From assembly GCF_965249985.1 (NCBI RefSeq), contig NZ_OZ252280.1: a DNA stretch of 64,000 nucleotides; one strand, written 5' to 3'. Origin of the DNA: Algiphilus sp022763315. GTDB taxonomy: Bacteria > Pseudomonadota > Gammaproteobacteria > Nevskiales > Nevskiaceae. A program made the translations under genes and the position numbers. Shown here piece by piece: positions 45,209-55,621 of this stretch (positions are counted from its first letter, which is position 1; the number at the start of each line of letters is the position of its first letter). Below the pieces are notes generated by a model. The model did not search any database, was not told where the DNA came from, and saw nothing but the letters and a program-made list of their open reading frames with translations.

Positions 45209-45555
45209 TGCGCGGAGCCCTGACGCAGACGCGCCATGCGCTCGGCAAAGGGCACAACGGGTGCGGATTCCGGCAGCGCGGGGGGATCGTCGTAGGTATG
45301 CAGTACGCGCACGCCCTGCGGACCCACCGAGAGCAGCAGATGGGCGCCGGCGGCGTCGACAAGAACGACGCGCTCGCGCGGGCTCAGCGCATGGCTGGCG
45401 CGCACCCGAAACCAGCCGCCGCCTACCACCGAGCCGCCGCGCAGCCGGCGCACGCCCCAGGCAGTGCCCACGATGAGCGCCACCACCACCAACAGCGACA
45501 GGAAGGTCCGCAGCGCCGTTGCCGCAGAACCGTCGGCAATCTGACCGGCATCCAT
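45205..45555 (-). CDS. fliO: FliO, export-gate assembly protein
   Basis: The 116-aa protein has one N-terminal membrane helix (TFLSLLVVVALIVGTAWGV, about residues 16-34) and a small cytoplasmic beta domain with FRVRASHALSPRERVVLVDAAGAHLLLSVGPQGVRVLH, the FliO/FliZ family pattern. It helps FliP oligomerise. Sequence is poorly conserved, so gene order adds much to the call. The ATG at 45555 lies 4 bases after the fliN stop; a frame to 45600 overlaps fliN. Confidence 0.9.
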   Translation of the reverse strand: MDAGQIADGSAATALRTFLSLLVVVALIVGTAWGVRRLRGGSVVGGGWFRVRASHALSPRERVVLVDAAGAHLLLSVGPQGVRVLHTYDDPPALPESAPVVPFAERMARLRQGSAQ

Positions 45556-45559
45556 GGCG

Positions 45560-45988
45560 CTAGCGCAGCTTGCGAATGCGCTCCGCCGGACTGACCACAT
45601 CAGTCAGGCGGATACCGAACTTCTCGTTGACCATGACCACCTCGCCGTGTGCGATCAGCGTACCGTTGACGAAGACGTCCAGTGGTTCGCCGGCCAGACG
45701 GTCCAGCTCGACCACTGAGCCCTGCGATAGCTGCAGCAGATTCCGGATCGGAATCCTGACCCGCCCCACCTCCATCGACAGCGTGACGCCGACATCCAGG
45801 ATCACGTCGAGATTGACGTCCGAACCATCGGTATCGGCCTTCTTGGAGTGATCGTGCAGATCGTTGAACTGCGCGGGTTGCGCGGAAGGGGTCTCGCCGA
45901 AGGCCGTGTCACTGCCCTTGGTCGTATTCTGCTGCGTGGTCTCGGTGGCCGTTTCGGCCTCGGTGTCATCGTAGGCGGTATCGTTCAT
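45560..45988 (-). CDS. fliN: FliN, flagellar C-ring switch protein
   Basis: The 142-aa protein has a polar, acidic N-terminal tail (residues 1-60, rich in T, D and E) and a C-terminal SpoA domain: LDVILDVGVTLSMEVGRVRIPIRNLLQLSQGSVVELDRLAGEPLDVFVNG-type sequence, about 62-140. It forms the lower C-ring with FliM and binds FliH during export. It is preceded by fliM with 3 bases between. Confidence 0.95.
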   Translation of the reverse strand: MNDTAYDDTEAETATETTQQNTTKGSDTAFGETPSAQPAQFNDLHDHSKKADTDGSDVNLDVILDVGVTLSMEVGRVRIPIRNLLQLSQGSVVELDRLAGEPLDVFVNGTLIAHGEVVMVNEKFGIRLTDVVSPAERIRKLR

Positions 45989-45991
45989 GGC

Positions 45992-47014
45992 TCAGCTCCC
46001 GGCAGGTGCGGATACGGGGCGGCCCGGCTTGCTGGCCGGCTGTTCCCGCTTGACGAATTCGTTGATTTGCACGGCGTAATTGCCGTTCGAGTGGCCCAGG
46101 TGGCCACGAAATACAGGCAGGTCCTCCACCGATAAATCGACCTGCTCCGGCCATTCCAGCGGAATGACGTCACCCGGCTTGAGTTGCATCAGCCGGCGTA
46201 GCGAGATCTCTGGCGTGCCCAGCACCGTCGACAATTCGACATAGGCGTCCTGCATGCGGCTCTTCAGCGCGGCGGCCCAGCGGTCATCGCGATCATCCCG
46301 GTCGGACTGCAAGCCGGCGTCGAGCAGGTCCTTGATCGGTTCCACCATCGCGTAGGGCAAGGTGACGTGGATATCGCCGCTACCGCCCTCCAGTTCAACG
46401 TGGAATTTCGAGACCACCACCAGTTCGCTGGGCGACACGATGGTGGCGAAATGCGGATTGACCTCCGATCCGCTGTGCTCGAACTCCAGCCGCATCACCG
46501 GCCCCCAGGCTTCGCTCATGTCGTGAAAGGCCTGATGCAGCATGAGTTGAATGACTCGCGACTCAACCGGCGTGAACTCGCGCCCTTCAATCTTGACCGG
46601 GTACTTGCCGGCGCCGCCAAAGAAGGTGTCGACGGCCGTGACCACGATCTTGGGCTCGAACACGAACAGCGCAGTGCCGCGCAGCGGCTTGACCTTGGCC
46701 AGGTTGAGACTGGTTGGCACGAACAGGGAATGCACGTAATCCGAAAACTTCAGCATCTCAACGCCGCGGATCGAGATCTCGGGCGAGCGCCGGAGCATGT
46801 TGAACAGCCCGATCCGGAAATAGCGCGCGAAACGCTCGTTAATCATCTCCAGCGTGGGCAGACGCCCACGGATGATGCGGTCCTGCGCCGCCAGATCGTA
46901 GGGCCGTGGTTCGCCCGAGAGGACATCCTCTTCTTCGGTGTCGACCGCGCCCGAGTCGACGCCGCCGAGCAGCGCGTCGATCTCGTCCTGGGATAGGAGA
47001 TCGTTGCCGCTCAT
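45992..47014 (-). CDS. fliM: FliM, flagellar switch protein
   Basis: The 340-aa protein starts with the CheY-P binding peptide (LLSQDEIDALLGGVD, residues 5-19). The CheC-like middle domain (about 45-230) and C-terminal SpoA domain (about 250-320) follow. It transmits CheY-P binding to the rotor. Its 5' end overlaps fliL by 4 bases. The presence of a standard CheY-binding peptide fits control by the motor-type CheY encoded at 29.1-29.5 kb. Confidence 0.96.
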   Translation of the reverse strand: MSGNDLLSQDEIDALLGGVDSGAVDTEEEDVLSGEPRPYDLAAQDRIIRGRLPTLEMINERFARYFRIGLFNMLRRSPEISIRGVEMLKFSDYVHSLFVPTSLNLAKVKPLRGTALFVFEPKIVVTAVDTFFGGAGKYPVKIEGREFTPVESRVIQLMLHQAFHDMSEAWGPVMRLEFEHSGSEVNPHFATIVSPSELVVVSKFHVELEGGSGDIHVTLPYAMVEPIKDLLDAGLQSDRDDRDDRWAAALKSRMQDAYVELSTVLGTPEISLRRLMQLKPGDVIPLEWPEQVDLSVEDLPVFRGHLGHSNGNYAVQINEFVKREQPASKPGRPVSAPAGS

Positions 47015-47514
47015 TGCATCACGAAATTGGTGAAGTAAAGATCCTGGATACCCTCGCCGGCATCGGCAATGGCGCCCAGCGCGAGCAGGCGCGCATTCAG
47101 CGCCTCGATGATGGCTACCCGTAGCGCTTCCTTGCCATCCAGGGTCAGCAGTGCATCGTACTGGGCGCTGGATACCAGCATAAGAACGGCGCTACGTAGC
47201 ACGGGAAGGTGCTTGTCGAGCACGGCCGGCAACTCGGCGTCGTGCATCATCACCGCGATGTCGAGCTTGACGTAGCGCATGTAGGCGCCATCCGGAAGGT
47301 TGACCACAAAGGACGGCTCGAACTGCCAGTACACCGGGTTGGCCTTCGGCTTCGGCGCTTCGGCCTCGCTTTCTTGCGTGCTTGCGGGCGCCGCCAGGTG
47401 GTTGAAGTAGTACCAGGCGCCACCGAGACTTATGGCCGCGACAAAGACGACGATGGCCAACGTCTTCATGAGGCCACCACCTCCCGATTTCTTTTTCTGT
47501 TCTGCTTCAGCCAT
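47011..47514 (-). CDS. fliL: FliL, flagellar basal-body/stator-associated protein
   Basis: The 167-aa protein has a lysine-rich cytoplasmic start (AEAEQKKKSGGGG), one membrane helix (TLAIVVFVAAISLGGAWYYF, about 19-38) and a periplasmic domain with the YWQFEPSFVVNL and RYVKLDIAVMMHD segments. It supports stator function. A sigma-54-type site lies 49-64 bases upstream, in the 69-base gap after fliK, so fliL may start its own transcript (fliLMNOPQR) as in Pseudomonas. Confidence 0.93.
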   Translation of the reverse strand: MAEAEQKKKSGGGGLMKTLAIVVFVAAISLGGAWYYFNHLAAPASTQESEAEAPKPKANPVYWQFEPSFVVNLPDGAYMRYVKLDIAVMMHDAELPAVLDKHLPVLRSAVLMLVSSAQYDALLTLDGKEALRVAIIEALNARLLALGAIADAGEGIQDLYFTNFVMQ

Positions 47515-47562
47515 TGCGCACCGTCACTGGATTCCTGTGGGTCGTGCCGACGCCAGAGAACC

Positions 47563-47578
47563 TGCAAATGACTTGCCG
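47563..47578 (-). promoter_or_regulatory. Sigma-54-type promoter before fliL
   Basis: The minus-strand site is CGGCAAGTCATTTGCA, with GG and GC exactly 10 bases apart and a perfect TTGCA at -12. The start would be near 47552, 38 bases before the fliL ATG. The site lies in the gap between fliK and fliL, the widest gap within the fliE-fliR run. Confidence 0.7.
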
Positions 47579-47583
47579 CCAGC

Positions 47584-49074
47584 TCAGGCCCAGCCTTCGA
47601 ACAGCCCGTGCGCCCGGCGAACGGTCGCCGCCTGGGTGACGAGCGGTTCACCTGCGCCATCGCTCGCAGTACTACCCGCGCCCGTACCTGTCTCGGCGTG
47701 TCGTCCGTCCGACGAGTGACCGGGCTGTTCCTGCGATACCGAGCTGTCGGCCAGGTTCATACCCTGCTCCGCCATCTGCGCCTGCAGCATGGGCATGGCC
47801 TGTTCCATGGCTGCCCGCGCCGCTGGTGTCGAGGCCACGAAGTGCGCCGTGAGCGCCCCCTGCTCGCGCGCGATCTGCACGTCCATTCGACCCATGTCGG
47901 GAGGATCAAGCCGCAGACTGACGCGCCAATTGCCTTCACTGGCAGCGTCCACCAGCACACGCGCCGCCATTTCCGCCATCTGCTGCGGCGCGGCTGTGGG
48001 CAGTGGCGGCGCTCCCGCCGGCGCCCCGCCGGCAGCCAGCACCGTGGCGCTTGTCGCTGTCGCCAGACTTGGTGCCGTCACCGGCGCCAGCCCTGGTGAC
48101 GTACCGCTACCGGTCGCCACGTCCGTGAGCAGCCGCGCCGGCCCCGATTCGGATCGGGCAGCCAGCACCTGCTCAAGTTCTCGCACCAGAGCACGCGGCA
48201 ACGCAGGCGCTTCCGCCTTGCTGGCGGCCATGACCTTGCCTGCTTCGGTGTCTTCCATCGAGGCCTTGCTGAGAAAGCGTTCGGCCACGCTCCAGCCGCG
48301 CACTTCGCGCGCCGTGCCGTCCGTGGCTTCCGGCCGGGGGCCCGGCAGCCCGGAATCCGCCCGTACCGCGCGGGTCTCCGCGTGGCTGACAGAGGCCTTC
48401 GCGGCCGAGGCGCCCTGGTGGGCCTCCTTGGCCACCGAGACCGGCTCAGACCGGGTGGTACTGGCGGCAGAGGCACCCTCGGCGGGCGCATGCTTCACAT
48501 CCTGCTTTGCAGTGGCTGCACTTGCCGGTGTCGACGCCGTGGCCACGACCTCATGTGTTTCGACGTGCGCAGCGCCTGCAGGGTGATCGTCTTCGTTGGC
48601 CGCGCTCCGGGTCGATGCTTCAATAGTCGCTTCGGAGGCCTTGTCCCGACCTTCGGGGTCGACGCCACGCGCTGACGTGCCCGGCGCACTGTCGGGTACG
48701 AGGGCAGATGCGCCTTGGTTGTTGGTGTTGTCCTTGGCCTCGTCGGAAGCGGATGACGCCGCAGCGCTTGCGCCGCCCTCTCTCTCGGATGGGCTTGTTT
48801 CGCGCGTGGATGTCGGCTCGGAACCCTCCGTCTCGGGCGGTGCAGTCGACGGCGCGGCGGGGGGTGCATCGGGCCCTTCACTCGCCAGACCGCTGCTGCG
48901 CCCTGTCTCATCAACCATATTGGATGACTCGGCATTGACGTTGGCCTGCAGTTGACCCAGGGCGCGAGCAAAGCCATCGCGTCCACCGGAAAGAACCGCC
49001 AGGGCATTCTCCGGACTGCGCCGGACCGCCCCTGCGGCAGCTGGGTGGGGCGCCGACGCCGAGATCTGGCTCAC
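47584..49074 (-). CDS. fliK: FliK, flagellar hook-length control protein
   Basis: The 496-aa protein is low-complexity (Ala, Ser, Thr, Glu rich) over residues 1-360 and ends in the FliK C-terminal (Flg_hook) domain: WRVSLRLDPPDMGRMDVQI, then LTAHFVASTPAARAAMEQAMPMLQAQMAEQGMNL (about 380-440). It measures the hook and triggers FlhB switching. I favour the GTG at 49074, whose GTGA overlaps the fliJ stop; the in-frame ATG at 49104 would overlap fliJ by 34 bases. The partner FlhB here has an NPVH motif. Confidence 0.9.
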   Translation of the reverse strand: MSQISASAPHPAAAGAVRRSPENALAVLSGGRDGFARALGQLQANVNAESSNMVDETGRSSGLASEGPDAPPAAPSTAPPETEGSEPTSTRETSPSEREGGASAAASSASDEAKDNTNNQGASALVPDSAPGTSARGVDPEGRDKASEATIEASTRSAANEDDHPAGAAHVETHEVVATASTPASAATAKQDVKHAPAEGASAASTTRSEPVSVAKEAHQGASAAKASVSHAETRAVRADSGLPGPRPEATDGTAREVRGWSVAERFLSKASMEDTEAGKVMAASKAEAPALPRALVRELEQVLAARSESGPARLLTDVATGSGTSPGLAPVTAPSLATATSATVLAAGGAPAGAPPLPTAAPQQMAEMAARVLVDAASEGNWRVSLRLDPPDMGRMDVQIAREQGALTAHFVASTPAARAAMEQAMPMLQAQMAEQGMNLADSSVSQEQPGHSSDGRHAETGTGAGSTASDGAGEPLVTQAATVRRAHGLFEGWA

Positions 49075-49499
49075 TGCACGCCCCCGTGACGGCTTGCGAC
49101 CCATTCGTCAATGGCTGCCTGTGCACGCTGCTCCTGTGCATACTCCGCGGCACGCCGATAGCTCGCCTCCAGCCGATCGAGTACTTGACAGTCCTGGCGC
49201 GCGAGGATGTAGCGCGTTCGGCAGGCCTCCACGGCCTGTTCCGCCTGGCGCAGACGCTGGGTCTGCGCCACCACGGCTTCCTGCAGCTTGGCGACGAACT
49301 GGGCGCGATTGGCGAGCCAGTGCACAGAGGCGACCGCCGGTGCGTGCTCGTATTCGTGCAGATAGCCCAGCAACTCATTGGTGCGGGTCTGCTCCATGGC
49401 CAGCGCCTTCTGTGCTTCGCCGAGCTGACGGGCTGCCACCTCTTCGTTGCTGTTGCGCACGCGGGCGACCGCCTGCAAGGGCTGCTGAGACGTTGTCAT
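49071..49499 (-). CDS. fliJ: FliJ, flagellar export chaperone-like protein
   Basis: The 142-aa protein is almost wholly alpha-helical coiled coil (EEVAARQLGEAQKALAMEQTRTNELLGYLHEYEH; ... AEQAVEACRTRYILARQDCQVLDRLEASYRRAAEYAQEQ). That is the FliJ pattern of a helical hairpin inserting in the FliI hexamer. The ATG at 49499 has a GAGGAAAG site and overlaps the fliI stop by 4 bases. The frame open to 49601 lies in fliI. Both ends are coupled to neighbours. Confidence 0.92.
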   Translation of the reverse strand: MTTSQQPLQAVARVRNSNEEVAARQLGEAQKALAMEQTRTNELLGYLHEYEHAPAVASVHWLANRAQFVAKLQEAVVAQTQRLRQAEQAVEACRTRYILARQDCQVLDRLEASYRRAAEYAQEQRAQAAIDEWVASRHGGVQ

Positions 49500-50860
49500 G
49501 CGCTTTCCTCCGCGAAGAGACTGTTCAATGCCTGGAGCGACGACGGCAGATCCGAGGCTTCCCTTGTGCCCTGACGCAGGAAGGCTTCGATGCGCGGCCA
49601 CAGCCGCAGTGCCTCGTCGGTATCCGGGTCGGTCCCACTCTTGTAAGCACCGATGGTGATGAGATCACGATGCCGGCTGTACGCCGAAAGCAGCCGGCGA
49701 AGCCGACGCGCGGCTTCCTGCTGCGGTTGATCGGTCACGGCATCAGCCACACGCGATACCGAGGCCTCGATATCGATCGCGGGAAAGCGGCCGCTCTCGG
49801 CGATCGCGCGCGACAGCACAATGTGTCCGTCGAGTACGGCGCGGGCGCTGTCCGCCACGGGGTCCTGCAGATCGTCGCCGTCCACCAGCACGGTATAGAT
49901 CGCCGTAATGCTGCCCTTGCCATCCCCGTTGCCGGCGCGCTCCACCAGTCGCGGGAGCCGTGCCAGCGCCGACGGTGGATAACCGCGGGTAGCGGGCGCT
50001 TCGCCGGTTGCAAGGCCGATTTCGCGCGCGGCGTGTGCAAAGCGCGTCAGCGAATCCATCAACAACAGGACCGACAGCCCTTGATCACGGAAGTATTCCG
50101 CCACCGTGCTGGCAAGCCATGCGCCGCGCAGGCGCGCCAGCGGTGGCGCGTCCGCCGGAGCCGCGATCACGCAGGCGCGCGACAGGCCTTCAGGCCCGAG
50201 GGTCTCGTGCACAAAGTCCGCCACTTCGCGACCACGCTCACCGATGAGGCCGACCACCACCACATCGGCCGCGGTGTTGCGCGTCATCATGCCGAGCAGG
50301 GTCGACTTTCCGACGCCACTGCCGGCAAAGAGACCAACCCGTTGGCCACGCCCGAGGGTCAGCACGCCATTGACGGCGCGCACGCCGACGTCGAGTGGGG
50401 TGTCGATGCGCCGACGCAGCAGCGGATTGATGGCCAACGGCTCGGCGTGCGCGGGTCGGTCGCCGCGCGGTTCCGGACCGCCGTCGAGTGCATGCCCGCT
50501 GGCGTCGACCACGCGACCCAGCCAATCGGGTCCGATGCGCAGGTTGGCGCCGGTGGAACGCTGCGATACTTCAGCATCCGGCAGCAGGCCAGAGGCGCTA
50601 TCGAGGGGCATGAGCAGCGTACGCCCGTGCGCAAAACCGACGACTTCTGCGCCGATGTCCTTGCCGTTGGCGTTGTCAATGCTGACCCGGGCGCCCAGCG
50701 GCGCGGTACAGCCTTCTGCTTCCAGTGTCAGTCCGACCGCGCGCTTGAGGCGGCCGCTGCGTACAAAGCCGCTGCCGTCTGGCCAATGCTGGCGCAGGCC
50801 CTCGAGCCGGTGCGCAAGGGCCTGCCCACGCGCGTCGCTATCCAGTGCCGGAGCCGTCAT
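49496..50860 (-). CDS. fliI: FliI, flagellar export ATPase
   Basis: The 454-aa ATPase has an F1-beta-like fold: Walker A FAGSGVGKSTLLG (about residues 178-190), then GLIGERGREVADFV, VLLLMDSLTRFAHAAREIGLA (Walker B region, about 245-265) and the GSITAIYTVLVDGDD segment. It delivers substrates to the export gate. The ATG at 50860 overlaps the fliH stop by 4 bases; seven upstream in-frame codons are dropped for that reason. The length is normal. Confidence 0.96.
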   Translation of the reverse strand: MTAPALDSDARGQALAHRLEGLRQHWPDGSGFVRSGRLKRAVGLTLEAEGCTAPLGARVSIDNANGKDIGAEVVGFAHGRTLLMPLDSASGLLPDAEVSQRSTGANLRIGPDWLGRVVDASGHALDGGPEPRGDRPAHAEPLAINPLLRRRIDTPLDVGVRAVNGVLTLGRGQRVGLFAGSGVGKSTLLGMMTRNTAADVVVVGLIGERGREVADFVHETLGPEGLSRACVIAAPADAPPLARLRGAWLASTVAEYFRDQGLSVLLLMDSLTRFAHAAREIGLATGEAPATRGYPPSALARLPRLVERAGNGDGKGSITAIYTVLVDGDDLQDPVADSARAVLDGHIVLSRAIAESGRFPAIDIEASVSRVADAVTDQPQQEAARRLRRLLSAYSRHRDLITIGAYKSGTDPDTDEALRLWPRIEAFLRQGTREASDLPSSLQALNSLFAEESA

Positions 50861-51429
50861 GAGGCATCCTCCGCCAGCCATTCGTTCGATAATTCGGCGA
50901 TGCGGCTCTGAAGGCGCCCGTCGATGCCCGCAGCATCACGCCAGGCGCGGATGTCCCCCCGCTGCAGGCCCGGATCGTCGTGCCAATTGACGTGGTCCGG
51001 CAACGCGAACTCTTCCGGCAGGGCGGCCCGGTCCTGCGGATGCAGCGCGATGTGTGCGGGCCCGTCCATGTCGCGCAGGGCATCCAGCGCCGCGCGCACC
51101 AAACCGGCGAGGGCTTCGGGGCAAACCACCAGCGTATGGCGCGCCAGCTGCTCGCCAACCTCCAGCGCCAGCAGACGCAACTGCTCCACAGCGGCCTCGT
51201 CCGCAGCCGCCAGCGGTGCAGCGAATGACTGGGTCAGCGCATTCAGCCGTTCCGCGGCGGCGCGCACCTCACCAAGGCCGGCGGCATAGCCGTCCTCGCG
51301 CCCCTTCTCGTAGCCTTCGCCGTAGGCGCGGGCAAAGACATCGTCCAGCTCAGCGGCGGTGGGCGGCTTGCTGCCGTGGGCGCGTTCGGTGAAATCCGGG
51401 AACGCGACGCGTTCCGCGCTATCAGACAT
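50857..51429 (-). CDS. fliH: FliH, negative regulator of FliI
   Basis: The 190-aa protein has the FliH pattern: an acidic N-terminal part, the GxxxG-like run FARAYGEGYEKGREDGYAAGLGEV (about 31-54), then a helical part and the HrpE/YscL-like C-terminal domain with DGPAHIALHPQDRAAL and DDPGLQRGDIRAW. It binds FliI and FliN. The ATG at 51429 has GGGAG 8 bases before it and overlaps fliG by 8 bases. An ATG at 51435 is too near the same site, and the longer frame lies within fliG. Confidence 0.92.
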   Translation of the reverse strand: MSDSAERVAFPDFTERAHGSKPPTAAELDDVFARAYGEGYEKGREDGYAAGLGEVRAAAERLNALTQSFAAPLAAADEAAVEQLRLLALEVGEQLARHTLVVCPEALAGLVRAALDALRDMDGPAHIALHPQDRAALPEEFALPDHVNWHDDPGLQRGDIRAWRDAAGIDGRLQSRIAELSNEWLAEDAS

Positions 51430-52456
51430 ATTCATCACTCCCACCCTTGCTGCCCAGCGCGATTTCGCCAGCGTCGGCGAGCTGGCGCGCCTGCGCCAGA
51501 ATCTCTTTCTGCGCGGCTTCGACGTCGGACACCTTGACCGGGCCACGCGCTTCCAGATCCTCCTGCAGCATTTCGGCGGCGCGCTTGGAGATATTGCTCA
51601 TGATCTTCTCGCGCACTGCGGCGTCGGCGCCCTTCAGCGCGACGGGCAGCCGGTCGCCGGGCACCTCGCGCAGGAGGCGCTGGATGCTGCGGTCATCCAG
51701 ACTGGCCAGATCATCGAAAACGAACATCAGGTCCTCGATGCTTTCGCTCAGCTTGGGATCGATGGCGCGAACGTTCTCGATCAGCTCCGATTCGATGCTC
51801 GAATCGAGGAAATTCAGGATGCCGGCAGCGACCTTGATCCCGCCGACATTGGAGGCCTTGAGGTTGTTGTTGCCGGAGAACTGCCGTTCCATGATTTCGT
51901 CGAGTTCGGACAACGCATTCGGTGGAATGCCTTCCAGGGTTGCGATGCGCATAACGACGTCGGCACGCGTGCGCTCGGGCAACAGCTGCAGCACTTCAGC
52001 TGCCTGATCCGGCTCCAGATAAGCCAGCACGATGGACACGATCTGCGGATGCTCATTGCGCACCAGATCCGCAATCGCACGTGCGTCCATCCACTTCAGG
52101 GCGTCCAGGCCCTTGGTCTGACTGCCGACGAGGATGCGGTCGATCAGACGGCTGGCCTTGTCGTCGCCCAGGGCATTGGCAAGAACCTTGCGCACATATT
52201 CGTCGGCGCCCACACCCAGTGAGGTCTGGCCATCGAGCTCGGCCACGAAGCTGCCGATGACTTCTTGCGCCTGCTCGGTGGAGACCGGCCCCATGCGGGC
52301 CATGGCCGCGCCGAGTTTCTGTACCTCACGCGCATTCATGTGCTTCAGTACTTCCGCTGCTTCGTTCTCGCCGAGGGACAGGAGCAGCACGGCCGCGCGA
52401 TAGGTGCCGTCACTGAGGTTACTTTCCGGCCGTTCGGCCAGTGCGGTACTAGCCAT
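51422..52456 (-). CDS. fliG: FliG, flagellar rotor switch protein
   Basis: The 344-aa protein has the three FliG domains: N-terminal (GTYRAAVLLLSLGENEAAEVLKHM), middle with EHPQ at residues 135-138, and C-terminal with the torque helix (FDDLASLDDRSIQRLLREVPGDRLPVALKGA, about 245-275). It ends GGSDEYV, as many family members do. It couples the stators to rotation. It overlaps fliF and fliH by 8 bases each. Confidence 0.96.
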   Translation of the reverse strand: MASTALAERPESNLSDGTYRAAVLLLSLGENEAAEVLKHMNAREVQKLGAAMARMGPVSTEQAQEVIGSFVAELDGQTSLGVGADEYVRKVLANALGDDKASRLIDRILVGSQTKGLDALKWMDARAIADLVRNEHPQIVSIVLAYLEPDQAAEVLQLLPERTRADVVMRIATLEGIPPNALSELDEIMERQFSGNNNLKASNVGGIKVAAGILNFLDSSIESELIENVRAIDPKLSESIEDLMFVFDDLASLDDRSIQRLLREVPGDRLPVALKGADAAVREKIMSNISKRAAEMLQEDLEARGPVKVSDVEAAQKEILAQARQLADAGEIALGSKGGSDEYV

Positions 52457-54062
52457 CGTTACCCACCCATGTCCGCATCAGCTGCGCCACCCGCTTGGGA
52501 TCCTGCTGCACCACGTCGCGTGCGGCCTTGAGCTGGCGTTCATAGGGTGCTTCGCGGACTTCGTGTTCGGGCGCTGCGTTCATGGACGCAGCGCCGGATT
52601 CGACATCGCCCGCGACCGCGCCGGCCAGCTGTGGCCGCATCTCGGGGTCATCCAGCGCCTGGACCGTGATCGGCTCCATCAGGGTGCGCATCAGTGGGCG
52701 CAGCACCGTAAAGATCAGCACTAGCAGCAACAGCACACCACCGAAATTCCGCGCCGCCATCTGCAGCCAGCCGTCGTCGATCAGACGTTCCCATAGGGCG
52801 GTTTCCTCGGGCGCACCCAGCGCGGGACCAGCCTCGACGAAACGCGCGTTGTCGATGGTGAGCTGATCGCCGCGGGCGGCATCGAATCCAATGGCGCTCT
52901 CGGCCAGCCGACGCAAGCGCTCTAGCTTTTCGGGGTCGAGCGGACGCGAGATCGCATTGCCCTCGGCGTCGGTTTCCGGAAGATTGTCAACCAGGATGGC
53001 TGCGGAGACACGCTTGATGCTACCCGGCGGCTGTCGCGCAAACTCGTATTCACGGCCCACGGCATAGTTGCGCTGGATATCGCTCGATTGGAGCGACTGT
53101 TCCTCGTTGTTGGTCGCAGCCTGTCCATCCGGGTTGTCCGGCATGTTGGCGGCGGCACCGGCAGCCCCTGCTGCCTGGCGGGCTTCCCGCTCCTCCTTGA
53201 TGCGTTCACTGGTCACGGCGACAGGATCGCCCTGGACGCGCTCGCTGGCGAGCTCACGGCTTTCGGTCTGCTGTTCCACCGTCACCTGCGCGCGAACCCG
53301 ACCCTCGCCAACGACTGCTTCAAGCAAGCCGACGATGCGCGAGGTCAGCAAGGCCTCGGTCTGCCGCGCCATCTCGAAATGGCGTCGCGCCTGCGACTCG
53401 GGCGAATCCTGATTGGCCCGCTCGGAAAGCAGGTTGCCGGCGCTGTCCACCACGGTGACCGCGCTGGGATCCATCTGCGGCACGCTCGCGGCCAATAGAT
53501 TGACGATGCTGCGCGCCTGATCGGGACTGAGCCGCCTTCCCGCGTGCAGATCGACAACGACCGAGGCGCTGGCCCGGCTACTGTCGCGTACAAAGGCGGA
53601 CTCGCGGGCCACGGCGAGATGGACGCGCGCGCTGCGTACAGGGGCCAAGCTGCTGATGGTACGGGCAAGCTCGGTCTCCAGCGCGTACTGGTAGCGCGCC
53701 GATTCCATGAACTGGCTGACGCCGAAGCCAGGCGATTCCGACAGCATTTCGAAACCGGCATCGCTACCGATGGCATCGGTGCTGGCGAGTTGCAAGCGCG
53801 CTGCGTGCAACTGCGTGCGTGGCACCAGCACGGCATTGCCCATATCGCTCACTTGCGTAGGGATACCGGCCGCTTCCAGGGACTGCGCGATCTGCGCGGA
53901 TTCGGTAGCGTCCAAGCCGCTGGTCACCGGCGCCCAATCGGTACCGCGCGACCACATGTAGATGCTAATGCCGAGGGCGACGGCCAGGGCCAGTCCGACC
54001 AGGAGCAGGATCGGCTTCAGCGCCGGCACTTCCTGAATCACACCAATGGGAGTACGTGCCAT
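52449..54062 (-). CDS. fliF: FliF, MS-ring protein
   Basis: The 537-aa protein has two membrane helices (about 15-35 and 440-456), two ring-building domains between them (YscJ-like RBM1 and 2, then RBM3) and the C-terminal FliG-binding peptide (VVQQDPKRVAQLMRTWVGND). It forms the base ring of the motor. It lies 10 bases after fliE. The C-terminal end overlaps fliG, and translation of the two rotor proteins is likely coupled. Confidence 0.96.
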   Translation of the reverse strand: MARTPIGVIQEVPALKPILLLVGLALAVALGISIYMWSRGTDWAPVTSGLDATESAQIAQSLEAAGIPTQVSDMGNAVLVPRTQLHAARLQLASTDAIGSDAGFEMLSESPGFGVSQFMESARYQYALETELARTISSLAPVRSARVHLAVARESAFVRDSSRASASVVVDLHAGRRLSPDQARSIVNLLAASVPQMDPSAVTVVDSAGNLLSERANQDSPESQARRHFEMARQTEALLTSRIVGLLEAVVGEGRVRAQVTVEQQTESRELASERVQGDPVAVTSERIKEEREARQAAGAAGAAANMPDNPDGQAATNNEEQSLQSSDIQRNYAVGREYEFARQPPGSIKRVSAAILVDNLPETDAEGNAISRPLDPEKLERLRRLAESAIGFDAARGDQLTIDNARFVEAGPALGAPEETALWERLIDDGWLQMAARNFGGVLLLLVLIFTVLRPLMRTLMEPITVQALDDPEMRPQLAGAVAGDVESGAASMNAAPEHEVREAPYERQLKAARDVVQQDPKRVAQLMRTWVGNDG

Positions 54063-54072
54063 GAGAAGCGTC

Positions 54073-54417
54073 CTATAACGGCATGTTCATGATGTCTTGG
54101 TAGGCCGAGACCGCGCGGTTGCGTACTTCCACCGCAGCCCGGAATGCGACGCTCGATTCCTGCATCTTCAGCATCGTGGTTGCCAGATCCATACGCCCCA
54201 GCTGAAAGGCTTCCTGCGCCTTCCCGGACTCCGCTTGCTTGATGTTGAGGTCGCGCACGGCATCCGCCATCGCGTTGACGAAGCCGCTCTCCTGGGATTC
54301 CTGCGCCGGTGCGGTTGGCGCGGTAGGTGCGGCCTCCTGCGCAGGGAGCTTGGAGCGCGCCTGCAGCGCCCGCATCTCCGTCAGCACACGATTGATTCCA
54401 AGGTCATTCATCGCCAT
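54073..54417 (-). CDS. fliE: FliE, hook-basal body junction protein
   Basis: The 114-aa protein ends with the FliE core: SGFVNAMADAVRDLNIKQAESGKAQEAF, then DLATTMLKMQESSVAFRAAVEVRNRAVSAYQDIMNMPL. It joins the MS ring to the rod. A GAGGAG site precedes the ATG. A sigma-54-type site lies 27-42 bases upstream in the gap after the activator gene, so the fliEFGHIJK run probably starts here. Confidence 0.95.
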   Translation of the reverse strand: MAMNDLGINRVLTEMRALQARSKLPAQEAAPTAPTAPAQESQESGFVNAMADAVRDLNIKQAESGKAQEAFQLGRMDLATTMLKMQESSVAFRAAVEVRNRAVSAYQDIMNMPL

Positions 54418-54443
54418 TTACTCCTCGACCCCCTAGGCATTGC

Positions 54444-54459
54444 TGCAAGTGCCATACCG
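54444..54459 (-). promoter_or_regulatory. Possible sigma-54-type promoter before fliE
   Basis: The minus-strand site CGGTATGGCACTTGCA has GG and GC 10 bases apart and a perfect TTGCA at -12, but a weaker -24 half than the others. The start would be near 54433, about 16 bases before the ATG, a short leader with the ribosome site in it. Confidence 0.5.
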
Positions 54460-54464
54460 GGGGC

Positions 54465-55592
<1,128 letters not shown>

Positions 55593-55621
55593 GGCGGTGT
55601 CCTTGCTGGTCCGGTACAGCG